Counted from the first letter of the stretch, positions 10,793-23,766 are shown. The stretch is 64,000 bases of DNA from Muraenolepis orangiensis (GCA_027704905.1 CM051015.1:17809727-17873726); one strand, 5' to 3'. Notes: generated by a model from the letters alone, not told the origin. A program made the numbers and translations.

Positions 10793-11140
10793 ATTGTAAG
10801 GGCCATGCGAGTTGAGGCGACCAACAGGCGTTGCCAGGGATACGACCCCCTGGGGGGTTTGAGCTTGTCAACTTGTGACGTCACAACGAAGACACCGTGA
10901 CCAACCAGAGTAGTGGATACTGGTTGTACCTCTCAGACCACTATATAAATGTGTGGTAAAGGAGCGCGTCGCCAGTCTGTGGATTGGCATCAGGCAGGCT
11001 TCATCCTGCTGCAGTATAGATGTTTTCATTTGATGCTTTTGTTCAATAAAGATATTGAACTTAGTATCCGGACCTCTCTTAAAGATTCTTATTTCCACCC
11101 GAGTAGAAATTATACTACATTAACATTCACAACTTCCATC
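10793..11140 (+). repeat. LTR-like repeat with promoter and poly(A) signal (left arm)
   Basis: The block starts TGTAAGGGCC. It holds a TATA box (ACTATATAAATG at about 10939-10950) and, about 100 bases later, an AATAAA signal at 11045, an arrangement typical of a retroviral-type LTR. I could not find convincing TG...CA ends with a target duplication, so it is only a candidate solo LTR. Copies are at 20630-20980 (-) and 44340-44687 (+). Confidence 0.35.
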
Positions 11141-11575
11141 TGAATATGTCCGAGGCGGGACACCTCGGGGTGAGTAAAGACGGTTCATGGCTGGTGAATT
11201 AATCCGGTTTCCAAGTTGGCAAACAATAGAACAATATCTAACCGACGTGCAAACAGTCAAAGTGATAAGAGGGTGTGCTACAAGGAAGGATCCGGCTAGT
11301 AAAGTATATAATTAATATATAGAATATCTATTTATATATATAAAAAAAAACTGTAATCACCTACCTCTCTATAGTTTACATATGTATTACTAAGATACCT
11401 GTTCACTGTACCTGCCATATATATTTAAATCTGTTGATAGAACTGCTCCTACCCCTGTATATACATATATATATGCCATACATTTATATATGCTCACTTG
11501 TATATACATTTACATTTATATATATTTATCCTGCTTTCACTGACTGCATACCCCTGATCACTACCTGTTAAATAC
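11141..11575. other. AT-rich spacer, no gene recognised
   Basis: Contains (TA)-rich sequence and a segment (CTATAGTTTACATATG... to ...CTACCTGTTAAATA) that is a reverse-complement repeat of 10172-10300. The region therefore has its own local inverted repeat around the AT-rich and LTR-like blocks. Confidence 0.5.
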
Positions 11576-12574
11576 TAGTGATGTGTCGGTCGCGAACGAG
11601 CCGGCTCAAAGAGCCGGCTCTTTTTAGTGAACGACGGGAGCCGGCTCGCACCCGCGAACGAGCCGTTATTTATTTTTTTACGGGTGCTCCGCGTACATGC
11701 AGTGACTGAATGTCACTGTCATGACTGCATGTCATGCTGTGCATCACGTGAGGATAGATAAGGAGGGAGGGGCGGCGTGTGGTCAGTGCTGATAGCTGAA
11801 CAGAGGGAGGGGTGACACTTCACACGGGGAAGTGTCAGTTTGCGTCGCGCAAATAAGATGAGTGAAAGTAGGAAAAGAAGCAGCATTTGGCTGCATTTTA
11901 ACAATTGTGCAAACACAAAGGCAGAATGCAGAATTTGCAACATGAAGCTCTCATAAGCAGGGCCCACAAACCACCTCCACAGGCACTTGAACTGTGCATC
12001 CAACAGTTCAGTTGGAAGAAAAAAAGGCAGGTCAGACTGCCTGCTTCTGCTTCTGTGTGTCTACTCCACCTGTTGTTGCTGCAGCTACAGGATATATCCC
12101 CCATGCATCAGGTACCCAAAAACCAACAGCTACACAGACCTCAATAAGCCAATGTATATACAATGAATGGCAATGGCAAAGGCAATGAATGACCCCAGCT
12201 AGACAGAACATAGTGGATGAAGAATAGGCCAAAATTATTGCAAGTGATTTCCAACCATTTTCCATTGTGGAGGACAAGGGATTCCGAAGCTTCACACAGG
12301 CTCTCAATCCAATGTTCCTCCAAGCAGGAAAACACTCTCAAAAAATCATTCCGAGACTGTATGATAGAGAACGTGCTTCACTGCAGGCCAGGGTTAAGGA
12401 AGCTACTGCAGTTTACCACTGATTGCTGGACATCAAGAACCACCACTTTCATGTAAATAAAAGGTATATGTGGTAAAATAGAAGAGCCGTTTGGGAGCCG
12501 AAAGAGCCGGCTCTTCTTGGTGAGCCGAGCCAAATGAGCCGGCTCACTCAAAAGAGCCGGAATTCCCATCACTA
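11576..12574 (+). mobile_element. hAT transposon (ZBED type), left arm, with 8-bp TSD
   Basis: The ends are TAGTGATG and CATCACTA, with repeated GAGCCGGCTC subterminal motifs. TTAAATAC is duplicated at 11568-11575 and 12575-12582. Inside, a decayed ZBED1-like transposase begins with a BED finger (IWLHFNNCANTKAECRICN). A later part reads DFQPFSIVEDKGFRSFTQALNP and then ASLQARVK, both common in ZBED-like hAT proteins. Stops and a large deletion prevent function. The right-arm copy is 19205-20197. Confidence 0.85.
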
Positions 12575-12846
12575 TTAAATACTCACTTTCCTGTATATAT
12601 ATTATTATGCTCATATCCCATTTTAATACCTTTCTAAGTATTTTAACCTGTACATTTAAACTGTAAATTATACTATATTGCCATGCACTTTACTGTAACA
12701 TTTGCACTTTGACATACATTTGAATCTAATTTGATCTAATCTAATGTAATCTAATGTAATGTAATTGTTAGAATGAATACTGCAGGAATGAATGTGATGC
12801 ACATAGCAAATAAAAACATCTTGAATCTTGAGGGTCTTACTACCCA

Positions 12847-13052
<206 letters not shown>

Positions 13053-13063
13053 CCTATTGCTAG

Positions 13064-13183
13064 GTATGTTCCTATTCCGGTGAGCGAAACCAAGCAGGGA
13101 AAAGACATGGATTGGGAACATCTACATATCCCAACGGAGACGTCCACCGGGGTCAGTATGACAACGGGAAACGCTCTGGGCAG
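13064..13183 (+). pseudogene. rsph1: RSPH1-like MORN exon A (left arm)
   Basis: Between a TAG acceptor and a GTGAAT donor, 120 bases (phase 0) encode YSGERNQAGKRHGLG then TYPNGD, followed by GQYDNGKRSGQ. This is the MORN-repeat pattern and matches the first MORN region of radial spoke head protein 1, an axonemal protein of cilia and sperm. The exon itself is open. Later exons in this arm carry a frameshift, so this copy is called a pseudogene. Confidence 0.8.
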
Positions 13184-13409
13184 GTGAATCATTTAACTTT
13201 CATCTTTAAATCTTATCTTATCTTTAAATTAAATGTTTTCTGGGAGACAATGGCAGAATGCTTTTAAAAAAAATGTATTCCAAGGTAATCCCATCTCCTT
13301 AACATCCACTTTTGTCCTTAACATCCACTTGGCCTGAAAGTGACCTTTTATGTTATGTAAGGAAGTAAAGCTTCATAAAGCCATTTACTTCATGACTTCT
13401 GCCTGACAG

Positions 13410-13516
13410 GGAACATACCTCTTTAAGAATGGTGCCAGATACATAGGAAACCATTACAATAATATCATACATGGACAAGGCATCTTCTACTACCCCGACG
13501 AGATCCAAATATGAAG
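13410..13516 (+). pseudogene. rsph1: RSPH1-like MORN exon B (left arm), frameshifted
   Basis: After a CTGACAG acceptor the exon encodes GTYLFKNGARYIG and HGQGIFYYPDE, again MORN repeats in RSPH1 order. It is 107 bases here but 106 in the right arm. An extra G after CCCGACGA shifts the frame and gives a stop at ATATGA just before the donor. The acceptor is intact here but mutated in the right arm. Confidence 0.8.
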
Positions 13517-13678
13517 GTCAATTCATACGCTTAAACATATGTTGTGTGTGTGTATGTATGTGTCTTGCCTAACTACCATAATGAGACACATCAAACCTAA
13601 TCATTCCTGACACAATACCAATGAAAATACATTTCCCAGTATTCCTCCTCACCTTTCCCGCTCTTTTCCCCTGGCCAG

Positions 13679-13769
13679 GCTCCTGGGTGGATAACCAGAG
13701 GCAGGGCCAGGGCGTGTACACCTATGCTGACGGAGACACGTATGATGGGGGATGGCTCCTTGACGTCAG
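13679..13769 (+). pseudogene. rsph1: RSPH1-like MORN exon C (left arm)
   Basis: 91 bases between a GGCCAG acceptor and a GTAGGC donor encode SWVDNQRQGQGVYTYADGD then TYDGGWLLDV. The phase matches exons B and D. The downstream exon D is not present in this arm; the homology with the other arm stops at 14289. Confidence 0.8.
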
Positions 13770-13859
13770 GTAGGCCTACAGGCTGCAGTAAGATCCTCAA
13801 CACCCCCACTGGCCTTCCTATGTAGCCCCATATAGCGATATGTTGTTCAGTTAGGGGCT

Positions 13860-14045
13860 TGCTCAAAAATGCCTACAGGTTAGTGTGTATACTGCGTATT
13901 TTAACATTGTTTAACACTCTTGTGAAGCTCTTCTCTGTGAAATGTGCTATACAAATCACCTTCACTAACTCATTGGGGGATCGAACCCAGAACCCTTTGG
14001 CTGGTAGCTTGTTGCCACTGCATTATCCAACCCTGTTCTTCTACC
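13860..14045 (-). mobile_element. Candidate tRNA-derived SINE (left arm)
   Basis: Read on the minus strand, a tRNA-like head has an A-box-like segment and a B-box GGTTCGATCCC (around 13978). It is followed by a tail containing TTTGTATAGCACATTTCACA, a tail type common in fish SINEs. The right-arm copy is at 17732-17918. Boundaries are approximate. Confidence 0.5.
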
Positions 14046-14378
14046 TCTGAGATGTTGTCCTAGGTCTCTAGGATACACATTTCTCTGCTTGTTTAAAAAG
14101 AAAGAATGTTGCATACTTTATGCAAATTACGTATTTAAGTATTCTGCTTGGTCACGTACACGGTATTTATTGATCGTTGACTGTGTAGAAGCCATGGGGT
14201 TTCTAATAAGGAACGTCATGCCGAGAGAGAAATGTTAACGTATATAATAATCTTCAACTGTTGATACAACTGCATACCCCTGCTCACTAAATTATGTTTA
14301 GTATAGTATAGTATAGTATAGTATAGTATAGTGTAGTGTAGTTGTAGTAAATGAACACTGCGGGAGGGAATCAGAGTA

Positions 14379-16050
14379 CCGTATTTTCGGGACTATAAGG
14401 CGCACTTAAAAACCGTAAATTTTCTCAAAAACCGACGGTGCGCCTTATAGTCCGGTGCGCCTTATATATGGATCAACCAATTAACGGCGCCGTGTACAAC
14501 CACACAAATAAAGACCCAAAAATGGCGCCTTTGAAGAGACACGCTTACGACGCAGAGTTCAAACTCAAGGCTATCAGTCATGCAGTTGAACATGGGAATC
14601 GAGCAGCAGCGAGAGAATTCAATATAAATGAATCAATGGTACGGAAATGGAGGAAGCAGGAAGAAGACCTGCGCCAAGTGAAGAAGACTAAAAAGAGTTT
14701 CCGAGGGCACAAAGCGAGATGGCCACAGTTGGAGGACCAACTCGAACAGTGGGTTGTTGAACAGAGAGCAGCAAGTAGAAGCGTCTCTACAGTCACTGTC
14801 CGAATGAAGGCAACAGCGCTAGCACAGGACATGAACATCAATAACTTTCGAGGCGGTCCTTCTTGGTGCTTTCGTTTTATGAGAAGACGTAATCTCTCCA
14901 TCCGCACACAAACTACCGTCTCGCAGCTACTGCCAAAAGATTACCAAGAAAAGCTGGCCACTTTCCGCGCATACTGCAAAAATAAGATGACTGAAAAGAA
15001 GATCCATCCAGAGCACATCATCAACATGGACGAGGTTCCACTCACCTTTGATATTCCCGTGAATCGCACTGTGGAGAAAAGGGGGACCAGTACGGTGTCT
15101 ATACGCACCACAGGGAACGAGAAGTCATCCTTCACTATCGTTCTCGCCTGCCACGCTAATGGCCAAAAACTTCCACCCATGGTTATTTTCAAGAGGAAGA
15201 CCTTGCCAAAAGAAAACTTTCCAGCCGGCGTCGTCATCAAAGTTAACCCGAAGGGATGGATGGATGAGGAGAAGATGAGTGAGTGGCTGCGAGAAATCTA
15301 CGTTAAGAGACCGGGTGGCTTTTTCCACACAGCTCCGTCTCTATTGATCTACGACTCCATGCGCGCCCATATCACCGATGTTGTCAAAAAACAAGTGAAG
15401 CAAACGAATTCGGTGCTTGCCGTCATTCCGGGTGGATTAACGAAAGAACTCCAGCCGCTCGATATTGGTGTCAACAGGGCGTTCAAAGCTAGACTGCGAG
15501 CTGCGTGGGAGAAGTGGATGACAGAAGGCGAACACACGTTCACAAAGACGGGGAGACAGCGCCGGGTTACTTACGCCACTATCTGCCAATGGATCGTGGA
15601 TGCCTGGGCTGCCATATCAGTCACAACTGTGGTTCGAGCTTTCAGGAAGGCAGGAATAATCACGGAACTGCCAGACAACAGCAGCGACACTGACTCAGAT
15701 AATGACGAGATGGAGCCGGGCATGTTGGATGGCGTACTCGCCCAGCTCTTCAATTCGGACACTGAAGAAGAAGAATTCGAGGGATACGTGGACGGGTAAT
15801 GAACTGAAAAAGTTAGCTTTAATATGCACTGCACATTAACGTTTGAATAACGTTCAGTTTTTGCACTGCTGGTTTGTATTGTATTAATACAGTTTGCCTG
15901 ACTGAGTTACGGTATCTGACTGTTTTGTTGACTTATAATGCGTGCGCCTTATAGTCTGGTGCGTCTTATGTATGGAAAAAAATCTAAAATAGGCCATTCA
16001 TTGACGGTGCGCCTTATAGTCCGGTGCGCCTTATAGTCCCGAAAATACGG
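14379..16050 (+). mobile_element. pogo/Tigger-type transposon, family 2, apparently intact
   Basis: Terminal inverted repeats CCGTATTTTCGGGACTATAA... and ...TTATAGTCCCGAAAATACGG bound a 1672-bp element flanked by TA (14377-14378 and 16051-16052). Subterminal GGTGCGCCTTATAGTCCGG repeats occur at both ends. It encodes one uninterrupted transposase. It sits in the spacer of the giant palindrome, so it is single copy here. Confidence 0.93.
14522..15799 (+). CDS. pogo/Tigger transposase, intact 425 aa
   Basis: The protein cuts and pastes its own element. Residues 5-50 form a helix-turn-helix (DAEFKLKAISHAVE ... REFNINESMVRKWR) and residues 65-135 a second, CENP-B/Tc5-type DNA-binding domain. The DDE core has D170 in INMDEVPLTFDIP, D278 in LLIYDSMRAH and D314 in ELQPLDIGVNRAF; the 36-residue second spacing fits the pogo DDxD pattern. 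The C-terminus is acidic. ATG 14522 was chosen over 14438 because the upstream residues are encoded inside the terminal repeat. No stop or frameshift is seen, so the copy could be active. Confidence 0.92.
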   Translation: MAPLKRHAYDAEFKLKAISHAVEHGNRAAAREFNINESMVRKWRKQEEDLRQVKKTKKSFRGHKARWPQLEDQLEQWVVEQRAASRSVSTVTVRMKATALAQDMNINNFRGGPSWCFRFMRRRNLSIRTQTTVSQLLPKDYQEKLATFRAYCKNKMTEKKIHPEHIINMDEVPLTFDIPVNRTVEKRGTSTVSIRTTGNEKSSFTIVLACHANGQKLPPMVIFKRKTLPKENFPAGVVIKVNPKGWMDEEKMSEWLREIYVKRPGGFFHTAPSLLIYDSMRAHITDVVKKQVKQTNSVLAVIPGGLTKELQPLDIGVNRAFKARLRAAWEKWMTEGEHTFTKTGRQRRVTYATICQWIVDAWAAISVTTVVRAFRKAGIITELPDNSSDTDSDNDEMEPGMLDGVLAQLFNSDTEEEEFEGYVDG

Positions 16051-16052
16051 TA

Positions 16053-17015
<963 letters not shown>

Positions 17016-17145
17016 CTGGTTGTTGATGAATGTCCCCTCGTAGCGGTGGTTAGCATGGACGATCACTCCGGCCCCGTTCTGCTCGTCGTGGGCCCAGGTG
17101 CCCAAGAAAAAAGAGTCCTTGTACCGGTAGGTCCCAGCACCGTGC
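17016..17145 (-). pseudogene. rsph1: RSPH1-like MORN exon D (spacer, minus strand)
   Basis: On the minus strand an acceptor (CCCCAAG) is followed by a frame reading HGAGTYRYKDS then FLGTWAHDEQNGAG and HANHRYEGTFINNQ, ending at a GT donor. This matches the RSPH1 segment with HLNHRYQGKF. It continues the phase of right-arm exon C (18009-18099). It has no counterpart in the left arm, so the right side is likely the original gene orientation and the left arm the inverted duplicate. Later exons were not found. Confidence 0.78.
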
Positions 17146-17406
17146 CTTGGGGAACACCACCAAGAGACAAGAGACAATGACGTTAGATTAGATTAGATTA
17201 GATTAGATTAGATTCTAATGTATTGTCAGTGTACAGCACAAGTACAGTACAGAGAAAATAATATGGCATCTAACCAGAGTGCAATTGTTGCAGTAAAGTG
17301 CATGGTAATATATAATGAGGTTAAATAAGATGTAAAACTAAAAAACTACTACTAAAACAGGTATAAAATAACTAATAGAGTAGGTATGAGATATGTGCAG
17401 AATTAT

Positions 17407-17463
<57 letters not shown>

Positions 17464-17487
17464 GGTAAGTATACAAGTATAAACAGG
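17146..17487. repeat. Intron with (GATTA)n and (TA)n tracts
   Basis: (GATTA)n at 17184-17213 and (TA)n at 17410-17457, with no gene. Confidence 0.8.
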
Positions 17488-17731
17488 TAGTGAGCAGGGG
17501 TATGCAGTTGTATCAACAGTTGAAGATTATTATATACGTTAACATTTCTCTCTCGGCATGACGTTCCTTATTAGAAACCCCATGGCTTCTACACAGTCAA
17601 CGATCAATAAATACCGTGTACGTGACCAAGCAGAATACTTAAATACGTAAATTTGCATAAAGTATGCAACATTCTTTCTTTTTAAACAAGCAGAGAAATG
17701 TGTATCCTAGAGACCTAGGACAACATCTCAG

Positions 17732-17918
17732 AGGTAGAAGAACAGGGTTGGATAATGCAGTGGCAACAAGCTACCAGCCAAAGGGTTCTGGGTTCGATCC
17801 CCCAATGAGTTAGTGAAGGTGATTTGTATAGCACATTTCACAGAGAAGAGCTTCACAAGAGTGTTAAACAATGTTAAAATACGCAGTATACACACTAACC
17901 TGTAGGCATTTTTGAGCA
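17732..17918 (+). mobile_element. Candidate tRNA-derived SINE (right arm)
   Basis: Mirror copy of 13860-14045 with the same B box GGTTCGATCCC. Confidence 0.5.
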
Positions 17919-18008
17919 AGCCCCTAACTGAACAACATATCGCTATATGGGGCTACATAGGAAGGCCAGTGGGGGTGTTGAGGATCTTACTGCAGCCTGT
18001 AGGCCTAC

Positions 18009-18099
18009 CTGACGTCAAGGAGCCATCCCCCATCATACGTGTCTCCGTCAGCATAGGTGTACACGCCCTGGCCCTGCCTCTGGTTATCCACCCAGGAGC
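18009..18099 (-). pseudogene. rsph1: RSPH1-like MORN exon C (right arm)
   Basis: Same 91-base exon as in the left arm with both splice sites kept. It joins in phase to exon D at 17145. Confidence 0.8.
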
Positions 18100-18261
18100 C
18101 TGGCCAGGGGAAAAGAGCGGGAAAGGTGAGGAGGAATACTGGGAAATGTATTTTCATTGGTATTGTGTCAGGAATGATTAGGTTTGATGTGTCTCATTAT
18201 GGTAGTTAGGCAAGACACACACATACACACACACAACATATGTTTAAGCGTATGAATTGAC

Positions 18262-18367
18262 CTTCATATTTGGATTCGTCGGGGTAGTAGAAGATGCCTT
18301 GTCCATGTATGATATTATTGTAATGGTTTCCTATGTATCTGGCACCATTCTTAAAGACGTATGTTCC
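18262..18367 (-). pseudogene. rsph1: RSPH1-like MORN exon B (right arm), acceptor lost
   Basis: The reading frame is correct here (106 bases, ending PDESKYEG across the junction), but the acceptor dinucleotide is TG instead of AG (GACTGGGAAC against GACAGGGAAC in the left arm). The two arms therefore carry different disabling changes in the same exon. Confidence 0.8.
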
Positions 18368-18593
18368 CAGTCAGGCAGAAGTCATGAAGTAAATGGCTTT
18401 ATGAAGCTTTACTTCCTTACATAACATAAAAGGTCACTTTCAGGCCAAGTGGATGTTAAGGACAAAAGTGGATGTTAAGGAGATGGGATTACCTTGGAAT
18501 ACATTTTTTTTAAAAGCATTCTGCCATTGTCTCCCAGAAAACATTTAATTTAAAGATAAGATAAGATTTAAAGATGAAAGTTAAATGATTCAC

Positions 18594-18713
18594 CTGCCCA
18601 GAGCGTTTCCCGTTGTCATACTGACCCCGGTAGACTTCTCCGTTGGGATATGTAGATGTTCCCAATCCATGTCTTTTCCCTGCTTGGTTTCGCTCACAGG
18701 AATAGGAACATAC
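18594..18713 (-). pseudogene. rsph1: RSPH1-like MORN exon A (right arm)
   Basis: Same 120-base exon as the left arm. One Gly codon (GGT) in YSGERN is TGT here, replacing a MORN glycine with cysteine. Confidence 0.78.
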
Positions 18714-18724
18714 CTAGCAATAGG

Positions 18725-18932
<208 letters not shown>

Positions 18933-19204
18933 TGGGTAGTAAGACCCTCAAGATTCAAGATGTTTTTATTTGCTATGTGCATCACATTCATTCCTGCAGT
19001 ATTCATTCTAACAATTACATTACATTAGATTACATTAGATTAGATCAAATTAGATTCAAATGTATGTCAAAGTGCAAATGTTACAGTAAAGTGCATGGCA
19101 ATATAGTATAATTTACAGTTTAAATGTACAGGTTAAAATACTTAGAAAGGTATTAAAATGGGATATGAGCATAATAATATATATACAGGAAAGTGAGTAT
19201 TTAA

Positions 19205-20197
19205 TAGTGATGGGAATTCCGGCTCTTTTGAGTGAGCCGGCTCATTTGGCTCGGCTCACCAAGAAGAGCCGGCTCTTTCGGCTCCCAAACGGCTCTTCTA
19301 TTTTACCACATATACCTTTTATTTACATGAAAGTGGTGGTTCTTGATGTCCAGCAATCAGTGGTAAACTGCAGTAGCTTCTTAACCCTGGCCTGCAGTGA
19401 AGCACGTTCTCTATCATACAGTCTCGGAATGATTTTTTGAGAGTGTTTCCTGCTTGGAGGAACATTGGATTGAGAGCCTGTGTGAAGCTTCGGAATCCCT
19501 TGTCCTCCACAATGGAAAATGGTTGGAAATCACTTGCAATAATTTTGGCCTATTCTTCATCCACTACTGTCTAGCTGGGGTCATTCATTGCCTTTGCCAT
19601 TGCCATTCATTGTATATACATTGGCTTATTGAGGTCTGTGTAGCTGTTGGTTTTTGGGTACCTGATGCATGGGGGATATATCCTGTAGCTGCAGCAACAA
19701 CAGGTGGAGTAGACACACAGAAGCAGAAGCAGGCAGTCTGACCTGCCTTTTTTTCTTCCAACTGAACTGTTGGATGCACAGTTCAAGTGCCTGTGGAGGT
19801 GGTTTGTGGGCCCTGCTTATGAGAGCTTCATGTTGCAAATTCTGCATTCTGCCTTTGTGTTTGCACAATTGTTAAAATGCAGCCAAATGCTGCTTCTTTT
19901 CCTACTTTCACTCATCTTATTTGCGCGACGCAAACTGACACTTCCCCGTGTGAAGTGTCACCCCTCCCTCTGTTCAGCTATCAGCACTGACCACACGCCG
20001 CCCCTCCCTCCTTATCTATCCTCACGTGATGCACAGCATGACATGCAGTCATGACAGTGACATTCAGTCACTGCATGTACGCGGAGCACCCGTAAAAAAA
20101 TAAATAACGGCTCGTTCGCGGGTGCGAGCCGGCTCCCGTCGTTCACTAAAAAGAGCCGGCTCTTTGAGCCGGCTCGTTCGCGACCGACACATCACTA
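19205..20197 (-). mobile_element. hAT transposon (ZBED type), right arm
   Basis: Mirror copy of 11576-12574 with the same terminal TAGTGATG and the 8-bp duplication GTATTTAA at 19197-19204 and 20198-20205. Small indels differ from the left copy, for example a shorter stretch near 19585. Confidence 0.85.
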
Positions 20198-20629
20198 GTA
20201 TTTAACAGGTAGTGATCAGGGGTATGCAGTCAGTGAAAGCAGGATAAATATATATAAATGTAAATGTATATACAAGTGAGCATATATAAATGTATGGCAT
20301 ATATATATGTATATACAGGGGTAGGAGCAGTTCTATCAACAGATTTAAATATATATGGCAGGTACAGTGAACAGGTATCTTAGTAATACATATGTAAACT
20401 ATAGAGAGGTAGGTGATTACAGTTTTTTTTTATATATATAAATAGATATTCTATATATTAATTATATACTTTACTAGCCGGATCCTTCCTTGTAGCACAC
20501 CCTCTTATCACTTTGACTGTTTGCACGTCGGTTAGATATTGTTCTATTGTTTGCCAACTTGGAAACCGGATTAATTCACCAGCCATGAACCGTCTTTACT
20601 CACCCCGAGGTGTCCCGCCTCGGACATAT

Positions 20630-20980
20630 TCAGATGGAAGTTGTGAATGTTAATGTAGTATAATTTCTACTCGGGTGGAAATAAGAATCTTTAAGAGAGG
20701 TCCGGATACTAAGTTCAATATCTTTATTGAACAAAAGCATCAAATGAAAACATCTATACTGCAGCAGGATGAAGCCTGCCTGATGCCAATCCACAGACTG
20801 GCGACGCGCTCCTTTACCACACATTTATATAGTGGTCTGAGAGGTACAACCAGTATCCACTACTCTGGTTGGTCACGGTGTCTTCGTTGTGACGTCACAA
20901 GTTGACAAGCTCAAACCCCCCAGGGGGTCGTATCCCTGGCAACGCCTGTTGGTCGCCTCAACTCGCATGGCCCTTACAAT
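20630..20980 (-). repeat. LTR-like repeat (right arm)
   Basis: Mirror copy of 10793-11140 with the same TATA box and AATAAA. Confidence 0.35.
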
Positions 20981-21239
20981 GCATACAGTATCACAGATAG
21001 TGTTTTAGTTTTATACTTAGTGTATAAAAATACACATTAACTTTTTTAAGTTTGAAACGGTTCGAACCTGTACTGTAGTTCAACAGGAAAGAGACTTGGA
21101 TGAATTGGCACCGGTTACTCCAGTAGGCAATGTGTACAGTTACCACGACAACGACGTTGACGTCAACTGGTTTACGTCGATCACGTAAAAGCACGTAGCA
21201 GACGACACGACACGACACACAACAGGTGACGGTAGGCTA

Positions 21240-21360
21240 TAACTTCACGTTAAAATATAATTATTAATTATATTTTTATAATTAATAATTATATAAATAT
21301 ATTTTTATAATTATATATATATAATTATAATTAAAAAATATATATATATCATTTTTTTTA
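21240..21360. repeat. AT-rich self-complementary block
   Basis: Mirror of 10418-10520. The surrounding 20981-21708 has no gene. Confidence 0.6.
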
Positions 21361-21705
21361 AATGGAGAATGGTAAGCTTTATGGTGACACCTCAGCGGAT
21401 GGTCCGCTTGGTGAACAACTAATGACCAGAGAAGTCAAAGATCAGCCAACCAATGTCTTTGACTAACTGTAAAAAAACTGTATCACAACTACCTACCTCT
21501 CTATAGTTTACATATTTATTACTAAGATACCTGTTTACTGTACCTGCCATATATATTTAAATCTGTTGATAGAACTGCTCCTACCCCTGTATATACATAT
21601 ATATATGCCATACATTTATATATGCTCACTTGTATATACGTTTACATTTATACATATTTATCCTGCTTTCAATAACTGATCACTACCTGTTAAATACTCA
21701 CTTAC

Positions 21706-21708
<3 letters not shown>

Positions 21709-21768
<60 letters not shown>
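21709..21768. repeat. (TA)n microsatellite
   Basis: About 30 units, shorter than the left-arm tract. Confidence 0.97.
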
Positions 21769-21770
<2 letters not shown>

Positions 21771-21811
21771 AGTGGCGAAGCGTGTCTATCACAACTGGAC
21801 CTTCTGTAGAC

Positions 21812-22149
21812 CAGGGGTTCCCCAACTTTTCAGCCCGCGACCCCCAACATAACAGACCCCCCCCCCCCCCCCACTATCACCGGAGGGACTGGATCGTGAT
21901 ATTGAAAATTGTGTGGGGCTTTTTTTTCAGCTGCAAATGATACTGTCGTGAATCTGTCGGAATCAAAATTCCTTTATTCGTCATACATATATAAAAATAT
22001 CTATGCACACGTTATTATTAACAATAAAAACCTCATGGTCACATCAAGAGGATTCTGAAATCATCTCGCGACCCCCCCCCCCCCCCTCGGGGTCCCGCGC
22101 CCCCCCCCCCCCCCTCGGGGTCCCGCGACCCCCACTTTGGGAACCCCTG
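21812..22149. mobile_element. hAT MITE (right arm)
   Basis: Mirror of 8144-8481, flanked by CTGTAGAC on both sides (21804-21811, 22150-22157). Confidence 0.88.
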
Positions 22150-22377
22150 CTGTAGACCACCACCCCCACCATCACCACCACCATTCGAAAATTCAGTTGT
22201 TCTAGTCAGACGGACGTCACGGAGGAGTCACTTTATGCCTTATATCATTTAGGCAGATCAGATTGTCGCAGCCAATTCCCAAGTGGACCATAGTTGTAAA
22301 GCAGTGTCCATGTAGTGAAGTAACAGACCACCACAGACCACCACACACAGGCTATCGGTGAAAGGGACAGTCTAACA

Positions 22378-22595
22378 CGCTTCACGTGAAAAGGCTTAAC
22401 GTAACTTTGGAACTTTAAGTTCCAAAATAGCGATCAATAATCACCAAATGTCTCTGGCATATGTCTTGTCATTAGCACTTTCACCTGTCAAAATGAAAGT
22501 GAAAAGGTGAAAGTGCTAATGACATATGCCAATTAGGTGATTATTGGTCGCGGTTTTGTAACTCTTAGTTACGTCAAGTCTTTTCACGTTAAGCG
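22378..22595. mobile_element. Foldback MITE (right arm)
   Basis: Mirror of 7696-7913. Confidence 0.75.
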
Positions 22596-22858
22596 ATGCA
22601 AAGAAAGATCAAGTCCAAACTCTCAATTCAAATGCACAACAATGCTTAACAAACCCAAGTCAGCCATTAACTAATCAGTCAACAAGTGTGTGGAAACAAA
22701 ATGCAACAACCAGCTCAACGAGACGCAACACTGAGACAAAACCAGCAAAGACAAATGAGTGTCACTCACCAATGATGTTCACTTAAAGACCAAATCCATT
22801 CTCCTGTCCTTCTGGATGAATTGTTCGACCACCATCAGGTCATAAAGATGATCGCTTT

Positions 22859-23095
22859 TCAGATCCAAAATAAGTTCCAATTCCCTGCTCTCTTGTCGGT
22901 CCCAAACAACAACACTCGTTCCCAGTTGCTACTCTGAAAATGGCGAACATAGCCTGCTTTAACGACTTGAGTCAGCTCCAGATTGTCAGGTGTTGGACGG
23001 CCTTTTTTAATAATGTCCATCTTAACATTAAATGGTCGTCTTGAAAATGGTTCAGACAATAAATCCGCAACGACATCATCTTCACCTGTTGCCAT
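22859..23095 (-). pseudogene. Second hAT-like transposase fragment (right arm)
   Basis: Same 78-codon frame as 7196-7432 with no difference in the predicted protein. Confidence 0.55.
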
Positions 23096-23766
23096 TTTGA
23101 CGTAAAAAAAACAACGTAGAAAACGTAACACTACGCTAGATCCACTCTCGCGCCAGCCACCACCTTGCACCTTCGAGCTCCGTATTGAGCTGCGGGGAAA
23201 TCTAAAAGAATACGCCCATTGGCTACAAATCACGATATGATTGGTTGATCAAATTGTCAATCCAAACGTACGCTCTCATTCAGTCTAAGGGCCAATGCAG
23301 CGGGAATACTTTTGTTGAAGGATATTCTTCCCAGCAACCCAGAAAAATATCTGATTGGTTGCATTGTTTTTCCAACACAAAACCACTCAAATGCGTCGTG
23401 CATGGACCGAGAAAGACAAACAAATCAACGTAACACTGTAATATAACACAGATACGATTCTCATTTATTCATTTTATTTAAATTTTATTAAATGTTATTA
23501 AATTGTATTACATTTTATTAATACAATTAATTCGAGTTCGTTTTTTTTTTTTTTTTTTTTCGAGTTCCAGGGTCTTCTCTGAATACCTTGAAGGCCCTGA
23601 CGCTTCACCACTGCCGCACAGTGAGTGGGTTCATCTTCTCTCTTCCTGCAACGATATGGTACATATATGTCAGATTAGGGTACACATCAGACTGAAATTG
23701 TCTGTATGTGTGTGTGTTCTGTGATTAATAATATATCTAAAATGGGTGCTGGAAAGTGTAATGACC

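Noticed and set aside
13859..14050. 63-aa frame repeated at 17728-17919
   Set aside because: It lies across the SINE-like segment and has no protein features; conservation follows from the palindrome.
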